A stretch of 12,381 bases of DNA from an uncultured Dialister sp. (GTDB lineage: Bacteria; Bacillota; Negativicutes; Veillonellales; Dialisteraceae): positions 1-12,381 of the forward strand of contig NZ_CAAFRZ010000278.1 of assembly GCF_900765565.1 (NCBI RefSeq), read 5' to 3'. Below are positions 7,041 through 12,381 of this stretch, piece after piece. A program made the translations under genes and the position numbers. Positions within the stretch are counted from its first letter, which is position 1. Each line of letters opens with the position of its first letter. Under the pieces are notes generated by a model. That model was not told the origin of the DNA. It saw only the letters and a program-made list of their open reading frames with translations, and made no database searches.

Positions 7041-7069
7041 ATGACATAAATAAAAATATATGCTATGAT
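7041..7069 (+). promoter_or_regulatory. Promoter of nhaA
   Basis: The -35 box ATGACA (7041-7046) and the -10 box TATGAT (7064-7069) have a 17-bp spacer. The -10 box is extended by TG at 7061-7062. The surrounding 100 bases are strongly AT-rich. The expected start near 7076 leaves a short leader. No operator palindrome stands out. Confidence 0.75.
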
Positions 7070-7109
7070 TTATATATAAATTGGTTTATATCATAAAAAG
7101 GAGATGACT

Positions 7110-8276
7110 ATGAGAAAAACGATCCGGACCATAAAAGACCCATTTCTTGCGTTTCTGAAATCCGAAGCCAGCGGTGGCGTGATTCTTCTGATCTGTGCCC
7201 TGGTGGCCGTTATACTTGCCAATTCCCCTTTAGGGGAAGAATACGACCATTTCCTGCATACTCCACTCTCTTTGGGATACGGAGCCTTTTCCCTGGAAAT
7301 GGGACTGGTCCATTGGATCAATGATGGTCTCATGGCGGTATTCTTCTTCCTGGTGGGTCTGGAAATCAAGAGGGAGTTCCTCTTTGGGGAACTGAAAACG
7401 CCATCGGCCATGGTACTGCCCGTATTCGGTGCCCTGGGGGGCATGGTGGTGCCTGCCATCCTTTACAGCATCGTGAACTGGGGAAGCCCTACCATAGGAG
7501 GATGGGGAATTCCCATGGCCACGGATATTGCCTTTGCCCTGGGCATTATGACCATGGCTGCCGGGAGTGCACCTTTAGGATTGGTGGTATTCCTTACGGC
7601 CCTGGCCATCGTGGATGACCTGGGAGCTATCATTGTGATTGCCCTGTTTTACAGCAGCCAGATGGAATGGGCAGCCCTGGCGGCGGGACTCATCGCCCTG
7701 GCGGTACCCTTCCTCATGGGCCGGCTTAAAGTGAAATGGTTCCCGGCTTACCTGGTTTGCGGCCTTTTCGGATGGTATTTCTTCCTGAAGGCCGGTATCC
7801 ATCCCACCATTGCAGGCGTGGTCCTGGGCTTTTCCATCCCTGCCCGGGAAGATCCGAAAACATCCATGCTCCATGAATGGGAGGAACGGCTGGAACCCTG
7901 GTCTTCTTACCTCATTATGCCGGTATTTGCCCTGGCCAATGCGGGAGTGGCCATTTCCCTGGGAGCCCTGGATTTCACATCGCCCCTTCTCTGGGGTATT
8001 GGAGCCGGGCTGGTGCTGGGAAAACCGCTGGGCATCTTCGGATCCGTATTCCTGATCCATAAAATCACGGGTATATCCCTTCCCGGTGGGGCTCGTCCGG
8101 GAGAACTGGCGGCGGCAGGCATGTTGGGTGGCATCGGATTCACTATGTCCATCTTCATCGCCTCCATCGCTTTCACGGACCCTGGCCTCCTGAACCTGGC
8201 GAAATTTTCCATCCTTCTCTCTTCCACGGTGTCCGCGGTTCTGGGAACGGTGGTGTTCAAATTGGGAGCAAGGTGA
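7110..8276 (+). CDS. nhaA: Na+/H+ antiporter NhaA
   Basis: NhaA is a cytoplasmic-membrane antiporter that expels Na+ (or Li+) in exchange for protons and controls internal pH at alkaline or salty conditions. The product from ATG 7110 has 388 residues, the same as E. coli NhaA. Key transport residues are kept: ATD with Asp139 (E. coli Asp133), the ion-binding pair Asp169-Asp170 in AIVDDLGAI (Asp163-Asp164), and Lys305 in GKPLGIF (Lys300). Family signatures WINDGLMAVFFFLVGLEIKR (69-88) and LGGIGFTMSIF are also present. I prefer ATG 7110 because GGAG (7100-7103) is 6 bases upstream; ATG 7104 directly abuts that site. The gene stands alone, convergent with ptsI, and probably ends at the shared bidirectional terminator near 8604-8643. 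Confidence 0.96.
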   Translation: MRKTIRTIKDPFLAFLKSEASGGVILLICALVAVILANSPLGEEYDHFLHTPLSLGYGAFSLEMGLVHWINDGLMAVFFFLVGLEIKREFLFGELKTPSAMVLPVFGALGGMVVPAILYSIVNWGSPTIGGWGIPMATDIAFALGIMTMAAGSAPLGLVVFLTALAIVDDLGAIIVIALFYSSQMEWAALAAGLIALAVPFLMGRLKVKWFPAYLVCGLFGWYFFLKAGIHPTIAGVVLGFSIPAREDPKTSMLHEWEERLEPWSSYLIMPVFALANAGVAISLGALDFTSPLLWGIGAGLVLGKPLGIFGSVFLIHKITGISLPGGARPGELAAAGMLGGIGFTMSIFIASIAFTDPGLLNLAKFSILLSSTVSAVLGTVVFKLGAR

Positions 8277-8350
8277 GGTCGGGATTGAGAGCGAGTTTGA
8301 GGGGGCAGGGAGTGCGAAAAATAGCTAAAATCTGGTTATTTACTTATTCT

Positions 8351-8588
8351 TTCAAGAGGGTTCAAACGGTTCAAAGGGTTCCTTGGAATTTGGGTGTGCT
8401 AATCTCGCAGGTTCAAAGGGAGATGCAGGGGCTTCGCCGCAAATTGTACGGAGCGCGGTTTCTTGTGTGAAGAGGAATCATGGGACGATTTAATATCGGT
8501 TCTGTTTTTCCCCTTGAACCTGCCGTGCGAGCTTGCGAGACCGGTGGGACCTTTTTGAACCTTTTGAACCCTGTGGACTTGAACCTTC
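8351..8588. repeat. Imperfect inverted repeat built of GGTTCAAA units
   Basis: This is the nhaA-ptsI gap. The left arm (8351-8420) has GGTTCAAA at 8359, 8368 and 8410. The right arm (8511-8588) has the complement TTTGAACC at 8554 and 8563 and CTTGAACC at 8513 and 8578. In both arms two units are spaced 9 bp apart. CTCGCA (8404-8409) is mirrored by TGCGAG (8534-8539). The arms flank about 90 bases (8421-8510) with no clear gene. An nhaA transcript could fold this into a long interrupted hairpin. It may be a small mobile or dispersed repeat; no target duplication is evident. Confidence 0.65.
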
Positions 8589-8603
8589 CGCTTTTAAACA
8601 CAG

Positions 8604-8643
8604 AAAAAACCGGGACCATGATTTTCCATGGTCCCGGTTTTTT
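8604..8643. terminator. Bidirectional terminator between nhaA and ptsI
   Basis: A perfect 12-bp stem, ACCGGGACCATG (8609-8620) with CATGGTCCCGGT (8627-8638), has the loop ATTTTC. A-run 8604-8609 and T-run 8638-8643 flank it, so it can work on both strands. It lies 11 bases beyond the ptsI stop codon and also faces transcripts coming from nhaA. Confidence 0.93.
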
Positions 8644-8654
8644 CCAGCTCTGAA

Positions 8655-10289
8655 TCAGTCTTTTCCAGAAAGGTCCAGAGAACGGATCTGCTGGCGCAGG
8701 GGGAGGACAGAGTAGGGGGCTACGGAGAATTCATCCACTCCCATTTTAAGGAATGTCTCGGTAACGGAAAGATCGGAACCCAGTTCGCCGCACATGCCTA
8801 CCCAGATGCCTTCTTTATGGGCATTTTCTACTGTCATCCGGATCAGTTTCAATACGGCCGGGTGATGGGGGTTAAAGAAATCGGAGAGCACCCGGCTCGT
8901 TCTGTCTACGACCAGGGTGTACTGGGACAGATCGTTGGTGCCGATGGAGAAGAAGTCCACTTCTTTCGCCAGCTTGTCGCTGATGAGGGCAGCTGCCGGT
9001 GTTTCAATCATGATGCCCGTTTCCATATGGTGGTCGTAGGCAATGCCCTTCTTGTCCAGTTCCCGTTTCACTTCATCCAGGATTTCTTTTGCTTTCCACA
9101 CTTCCCAGACAGAGGTGATGAGGGGGAACATAATAGCTGCTTTGCCAAAGGCGCTGGCCCGGAGGATGGCCCGGAGCTGGGTTTTGAAGATTTCCGGCCG
9201 CTTCAGGGAAATGCGGATGCCCCTAAGGCCGAGGGCCGGGTTTTCTTCTTTCGGAAGGTGGAAGGCGGAGGCCTCTTTGTCGGCGCCGATATCCAGGGTA
9301 CGGATGATGACCCGTTTGCCTGCCATGGTTTCCAGTGCCAGTTTGTAAATGTTGAACTGTTCTTCTTCGCTGGGCAGCGTATCCCGGCCCATGTAAATAA
9401 ATTCGCTGCGGAAGAGGCCGATGCCTTCGGCATCATTTTTCAGGACTGCTGCCAGGTCGGAGGCAGAGGATACATTGGCTGCCACTTCTACACGGTGGCC
9501 ATCCTTCGTTTCACTGGGGAGGCCTTTCAGCTGCTGTAGGAGGTCCTTCAGCCGGATGCTCTGGTCCTGTTTTTCTTTCATCACAGAAAGAATGCCCGGT
9601 GTGGGGTCCAGGTATACGGTGCCGGAGAAGCCATCGATGACAGCCGTCTTTCCGTCGTAGGAGTCATCCACGTCGGATCCTGTGGCCACGATGGCCGGTA
9701 CACCCAGCGCCCTGGCCAGGATGGCGGTGTGGGAGGTGGGGGTGCCTTCTTTCGTCACAAATCCCAGAATCTTTGTGGTATCCATCTGGATGGTCTCGCT
9801 TGGGGTGAGGTCATCAGCGTAGAGGATGCAGGGCTCATCCTGGGCAAAGAGTGCCTTTTTCTGACGGAGCGTGCGAAGCAGGATTCGGGCGATTTCCTGG
9901 ACGTCGGCAATATGGGCCTGCATGTAGGCGTCGGAGTCGGCGCTGTAAATACGGGTGAAATTCTGCTCAGCCTGGGATACGGCGTATTCAGCGTTGATAC
10001 CCTGGCTGCGGATCATGGACCGCACAGAATCGATAAATTCTGAGTCCGCCAGCATCTGCTGATACACTTTGAAAATGGAAGCGTTATCGAGGCCCACGTG
10101 GCTGATGGCTTCCTGGTAAAACTGCTTCATTTTGGCTCCCGCCGTATTTCTGGCGGAATCGAAACGGGCCACTTCGGTTTCCGGCCTTTCTACCTTCATT
10201 TCCGGAATTTCCGGCGCCTTCCGGCGGAATATACGGAGTGGTCCGATGGTGACCATTCCGGAAATGCTTTTTCCTGTAATTTTTTCCAT
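8655..10289 (-). CDS. ptsI: Phosphoenolpyruvate-protein phosphotransferase (PTS enzyme I)
   Basis: Enzyme I takes phosphate from PEP and passes it to HPr, starting the sugar phosphotransferase relay in the cytoplasm. The 544-residue length is close to the usual 570. The N-terminal HPr-binding region is somewhat diverged. The swivelling domain has the phosphorylated His187 in GTPTSHTAILARALGVPAIV. The PEP-binding barrel has GLFRSEF (Arg294), Arg330, Glu429 and the signature DFFSIGTNDLSQYTLVVDR (445-463). Cys500 in VGMCGEL is the expected catalytic acid. ATG 10289 has AAAGGA 8 bases upstream. It lies only 30 bp behind cobO on the same strand, so the two are probably cotranscribed. No HPr (ptsH) gene is adjacent, unlike most ptsHI operons. 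Confidence 0.95.
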   Translation of the reverse strand: MEKITGKSISGMVTIGPLRIFRRKAPEIPEMKVERPETEVARFDSARNTAGAKMKQFYQEAISHVGLDNASIFKVYQQMLADSEFIDSVRSMIRSQGINAEYAVSQAEQNFTRIYSADSDAYMQAHIADVQEIARILLRTLRQKKALFAQDEPCILYADDLTPSETIQMDTTKILGFVTKEGTPTSHTAILARALGVPAIVATGSDVDDSYDGKTAVIDGFSGTVYLDPTPGILSVMKEKQDQSIRLKDLLQQLKGLPSETKDGHRVEVAANVSSASDLAAVLKNDAEGIGLFRSEFIYMGRDTLPSEEEQFNIYKLALETMAGKRVIIRTLDIGADKEASAFHLPKEENPALGLRGIRISLKRPEIFKTQLRAILRASAFGKAAIMFPLITSVWEVWKAKEILDEVKRELDKKGIAYDHHMETGIMIETPAAALISDKLAKEVDFFSIGTNDLSQYTLVVDRTSRVLSDFFNPHHPAVLKLIRMTVENAHKEGIWVGMCGELGSDLSVTETFLKMGVDEFSVAPYSVLPLRQQIRSLDLSGKD

Positions 10290-10319
10290 AACTATTGTCC
10301 TTTCTTATGGGAGAAAAAA

Positions 10320-10895
10320 TCAGTCTTCGATTCCCTTTCTTCCCATGACGCCCTTATCAAAGTAGTGGCGGATTTTTTTCATTTCTGTAATAAGGTCTGC
10401 CTTGTCCAGAATAAGCTGGGGGGCATTGCGGCCGGTGAATACCAGCTCCACCTCCGGCCTGCGGGCCGCAAGGATTCTCTTCGTGTCTTCATCACTGGCC
10501 AGGTCATACCAGCAGGCCATATTGTACTCATCCAGAATCACCACGTCGTAGGGACCGGATACCGCTTTTACCGCTTCGTCGATACCCTTTTGGATCATCC
10601 GGTGATACTCTTCCGGCGGGTGGCCGGCAGGGTAAACCACCAGCTTATCGCCCCAGGCTTTGATTTCTTCTTCCGAAAGCATACCTTCCTTGGCGATGAA
10701 ATAAGGTTTTCCTAACGTAATCAATGTAATGCCCGGCAGTTCTTTCAGCACTTTCTGCTCTGCATAGGCAAGGGATTTCATGAACTGGATAATGCATACT
10801 TTTTTTCCGGCCCCAATGGCGCGGATAGCCAGTCCGATGGCAGCGGTGGTCTTTCCTTTACCATCGCCCGTGTAAACTTCTATATATCCTTTCAT
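10320..10895 (-). CDS. cobO: Cob(I)yrinic acid a,c-diamide adenosyltransferase (CobA/CobO/BtuR type)
   Basis: This enzyme transfers the adenosyl group of ATP to the cobalt of reduced corrinoids, producing adenosylcobalamin precursors for B12-dependent mutases and dehydratases. The 191-residue product matches the BtuR/CobO family in length. A P-loop, GDGKGKTT (10-17), opens the protein, DVVILDE (117-123) is the Walker B-like strand, and TGRNAP (154-159) and the C-terminal KKIRHYFDKG...KGIE tail are characteristic. I chose ATG 10895 because AAAGGAGG (10901-10908) lies 5 bases upstream; the open frame continues to 11012 but that part is AT-rich promoter sequence. It is probably the first gene of a cobO-ptsI unit. 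No other B12 gene or cobalamin riboswitch is near, so it may serve salvage. Confidence 0.93.
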   Translation of the reverse strand: MKGYIEVYTGDGKGKTTAAIGLAIRAIGAGKKVCIIQFMKSLAYAEQKVLKELPGITLITLGKPYFIAKEGMLSEEEIKAWGDKLVVYPAGHPPEEYHRMIQKGIDEAVKAVSGPYDVVILDEYNMACWYDLASDEDTKRILAARRPEVELVFTGRNAPQLILDKADLITEMKKIRHYFDKGVMGRKGIED

Positions 10896-10929
10896 GGAGG
10901 CCTCCTTTCTTTGATCCTGATATTCATAA

Positions 10930-10957
10930 ATTATATAGATTTTCTTATTATCTATAA
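10930..10957 (-). promoter_or_regulatory. Probable promoter of cobO with an internal palindrome
   Basis: On the - strand TTATAG (10957-10952) and a perfect TATAAT (10935-10930) are separated by 16 bp. The start near 10923 gives a leader of about 28 bases. The -35 match is poor. TATAGAT (10934-10940) and ATCTATA (10950-10956) form a 7-bp inverted repeat that covers both boxes and could be an operator. The region is AT-rich, so chance cannot be excluded. Confidence 0.4.
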
Positions 10958-10989
10958 CTACAAGTATATTATACAATACCCGGGAAAGG

Positions 10990-11177
10990 GAGGGGTAGCG
11001 GGGGTATATCATTTACGCGCCGCCGAAACCATTCCACTATGTAAGGAGAATGATAACGCAGCATTGCAAAAAATCCTTATGAAATCTGACTCTGCGGATT
11101 AATCAGTGCTTCCCCGGATTCGCTTTAGCATGCCATCACTTTTCTCTTCCACGACTTTTTACCATCCCTGAGGCAGT
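10990..11177. other. Gap between the VTT-protein terminator and the cobO promoter, nothing recognised
   Basis: Between the AT-rich cobO promoter and the terminator of the next gene I see no credible gene, riboswitch or repeat. Short open stretches on the + strand lack good ribosome sites or are only about ten codons long. A small G-rich patch (10981-11007) precedes it. Base composition is similar to the other intergenic regions. Confidence 0.5.
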
Positions 11178-11208
11178 AAAAAATGGTCGGCTTTGGAGCC
11201 GACCATTT
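11178..11208 (-). terminator. Terminator of the VTT/DedA-like gene
   Basis: A perfect 12-bp stem, AAATGGTCGGCT (11181-11192) with AGCCGACCATTT (11197-11208), has the loop TTGG. On the - strand it runs into six T residues (opposite A 11178-11183). It begins 4 bases after the stop codon of the gene it serves. Confidence 0.93.
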
Positions 11209-11211
11209 TGC

Positions 11212-11904
11212 TTACAGACATTTATTCTTGAAACAATGACGTTTCTTATACATCCGGTGGAGTACATATCCACAGACAAGAAGACCCAGAAGAACGAGGA
11301 ACCGGGTGCCGTGTTCGGAGAAGTAAATGAGATCATGGCCAAGCCACACTTCTACGATGACCGATGGGATTTTCCCAATGAGCGTAGCTTTCAGATGTTC
11401 CCGGCAGGTGAGTTTGCTCAGTACAGCGATAGCGGTGAAGAGAATATTGGGGGAGTAGGGGATAGCCCTTGCCAGGGCCATATTCTTCACACAGCTGTAC
11501 TTATCCAGCTTTGTGAGCATATGCTTTTTCTCAATGATGGCACGGGCCTGTTTGCGGAAGAAAATACGGCCGATATGAAAGCTGATTTCAATGCCGATCA
11601 CTTCGCCGATCCAGGAAATGATAATGCCCGGAATGAGTCCGAACAGGGCACCATTTACAGTGAGGAAGGGGATAGTAGGTATGCCAAATACATTGCAGAA
11701 GATAAGGAGGCCAATGCTCACCAGAAAAGCACCATATCCAAAAGAGGAAATATAGTCTGCCAGCCCATCCACATCACCGGCCATGGTCAGATGGATCGTA
11801 TGATAATAGAACTCCGGGTAGTAAGTACGGACTACATAAACGGATATGATGGCAGCAAAGATCAGGATCACAAAGCCTATGATCTTTTTACATTTGTCAA
11901 TCAT
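11212..11904 (-). CDS. TVP38/TMEM64-type membrane protein (VTT/DedA superfamily)
   Basis: This 230-residue integral membrane protein has hydrophobic segments at about 9-25, 59-80, 84-105, 175-193 and 202-216. The VTT core is recognisable: NVFGIPTIPFLTVNGALFG (71-89) with its conserved Pro and Gly residues, then Gly-rich IPGIIISWIGEVIGIEISFH leading to IGR (111-113), and later ARAIPYSPN (145-153), the conserved R-x-x-P-x-x-P/S-N region. DedA/VTT proteins are linked to lipid scrambling and membrane homeostasis; the substrate here is unknown. ATG 11904 has AAAGGA about 8 bases upstream. It is monocistronic on the - strand with a strong terminator. Its predicted leader is unusually long, about 210 bases. 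Confidence 0.85.
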   Translation of the reverse strand: MIDKCKKIIGFVILIFAAIISVYVVRTYYPEFYYHTIHLTMAGDVDGLADYISSFGYGAFLVSIGLLIFCNVFGIPTIPFLTVNGALFGLIPGIIISWIGEVIGIEISFHIGRIFFRKQARAIIEKKHMLTKLDKYSCVKNMALARAIPYSPNILFTAIAVLSKLTCREHLKATLIGKIPSVIVEVWLGHDLIYFSEHGTRFLVLLGLLVCGYVLHRMYKKRHCFKNKCL

Positions 11905-12004
11905 ATAGTATCCTTTTCGCCGTCCGCCAGGGAATTGAGGAATCCTGCCGCCATGGAACGGCGCATGGGCAGATCATTTTTTTCGAAATAACCGGGAATG
12001 GGGA

Positions 12005-12048
12005 ACAGGGGAACGGGAAATTTCAGAATCTGATTTCCGGAACCCTGT
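12005..12048 (-). other. Imperfect stem-loop in the leader of the VTT gene
   Basis: ACAGGG (12005-12010) pairs with CCCTGT (12043-12048). Inside it GGAAAT (12016-12021) pairs with ATTTCC (12033-12038), and CAG pairs with CTG near the tip with a small bulge. If transcription starts near 12117, this element sits about 70 bases into the leader and 100 bases ahead of the start codon. I do not recognise a riboswitch class. It has no T-run behind it. Confidence 0.4.
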
Positions 12049-12123
12049 CGTTTCTATATGTGAAACGATATCATTGTATAGGAATAGTCAAGATTTTGCA
12101 AACTTTTACTTTTAGCCTTATAC

Positions 12124-12153
12124 ATTATAATACAGTTTGCAGGCTTTTTCCAA
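12124..12153 (-). promoter_or_regulatory. Probable promoter of the VTT/DedA-like gene
   Basis: On the - strand TTGGAA (12153-12148) and a perfect TATAAT (12129-12124) have an 18-bp spacer. Because ATTATAAT reads as a -10 box on both strands, a + strand TATAAT (12126-12131) overlaps it, but that strand lacks a good -35. The predicted start is near 12117. Confidence 0.5.
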
Positions 12154-12236
12154 TTTATATAGTTATCTATGAAATGGGGAAACAACGATAAAATCGAAGG
12201 ATTATGCGATTCGTTCCCATTAGGAAAAGAGAAGAG

Positions 12237-12381
12237 TTAAACGGAAGGGACTGGGCTCTGTCCTGCGGCAATGGTAAGATTGAGGTCGAGACCGAGATCG
12301 AGGTGCGCCAGTTCGGCGTACATAGTATAGCCGTGGTGCAAGTCCATGACCCAGCAAAGCTTAGCAGGCAGCTGGTACCTA
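12237..12381 (-). CDS. Possible C-terminal end of a truncated hypothetical protein
   Basis: A - strand frame is open from the window edge to a TAA at 12237-12239, giving 47 residues. The end of the product reads LDLGLDLNLTIAAG followed by QSPVPSV. The LDLGLDLN part comes from a six-base periodicity in the DNA (12281-12301). I do not recognise a family. Codon use looks coding-like, and the strand agrees with its neighbour, but a + strand frame from ATG 12204 is also open to the edge and overlaps it. No terminator follows. Treat this as uncertain until the sequence beyond the edge is seen. Confidence 0.3.
   Translation of the reverse strand, partial: RYQLPAKLCWVMDLHHGYTMYAELAHLDLGLDLNLTIAAGQSPVPSV

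Noticed and set aside
7104..7109. Earlier ATG start for nhaA
   Set aside because: It directly touches the GGAG ribosome site, leaving no spacing. ATG 7110 gives normal spacing and the standard 388-residue length.
10896..11012. N-terminal extension of cobO in the same frame
   Set aside because: The extension is AT-rich, overlaps the promoter region, lacks a ribosome site and precedes the universal P-loop start of the family.
10911..11102. Small + strand open frame of about 60 codons between cobO and the VTT gene
   Set aside because: It runs across the AT-rich cobO promoter, has no clear ribosome site and encodes a low-complexity Ile/Tyr-rich stretch.
10896..11177. Possible cobalamin riboswitch ahead of cobO
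   Set aside because: No B12 box-like GCCACTG sequence or matching long paired region is visible on the - strand.
11210..11217. A further GCTTACAG octamer
   Set aside because: It overlaps the stop codon of the VTT gene and is not surrounded by the partner modules, so it is probably coincidence.
12056..12075. Possible catabolite-responsive (cre) site around GAAACGATATCATT
   Set aside because: The spacing between TG and CG is one base too short for the cre consensus, and the flanks are not symmetrical.
1..12381. CRISPR array, prophage, toxin-antitoxin or defence island
   Set aside because: No regularly spaced identical repeats with unique spacers, no phage structural or integrase genes, and no toxin-antitoxin-like gene pair were found. 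The repeats seen are degenerate and irregular.

Overview
The window reads as a stretch of chromosome from a low-to-mid GC Firmicute. Every protein I can place looks like a Firmicute version: GlmS, the TrpS type beginning ILTGDRPTG, S49 SppA, NhaA, PTS enzyme I. The strong AGGAGG ribosome sites and extended -10 promoters agree. A Negativicutes gut or oral anaerobe (Dialister/Megasphaera-like) is my best guess, but that is an inference from overall flavour and cannot be proved from this sequence.

Layout. Positions 1-90 carry imperfect direct repeats that resemble the multiple terminal repeats of IS21-family elements. A well-promoted tRNA-Glu(CTC) follows at 157-232, with its terminator and, immediately after, a 12-TM MFS exporter gene. 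Next come an sppA-YIP1 membrane-protein operon (1684-3242), glmS (3524-5350), trpS (5653-6714) and the Na+/H+ antiporter nhaA (7110-8276), all on the + strand and mostly with their own promoters and terminators. The - strand then carries cobO-ptsI (10895 to 8655) convergent to nhaA, a VTT/DedA-like membrane protein gene (11904 to 11212) with a long structured leader, and a possible truncated coding end at the right edge.

This is mainly a housekeeping neighbourhood: amino-sugar synthesis (GlmS), translation (tRNA-Glu, TrpS), membrane proteolysis (SppA), pH and sodium balance (NhaA), corrinoid adenosylation (CobO) and the PTS phosphorelay (EI). No single pathway links these genes.

The unusual content is between the genes. 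One degenerate family built around the octamer GCTTACAG/CTGTAAGC fills three separate gaps. A second motif, GGTTCAAA with a 9-bp period, forms two arms of an imperfect inverted repeat of about 240 bp between nhaA and ptsI. I found no defence system, CRISPR array, biosynthetic cluster, known riboswitch or clearly new multi-gene system.
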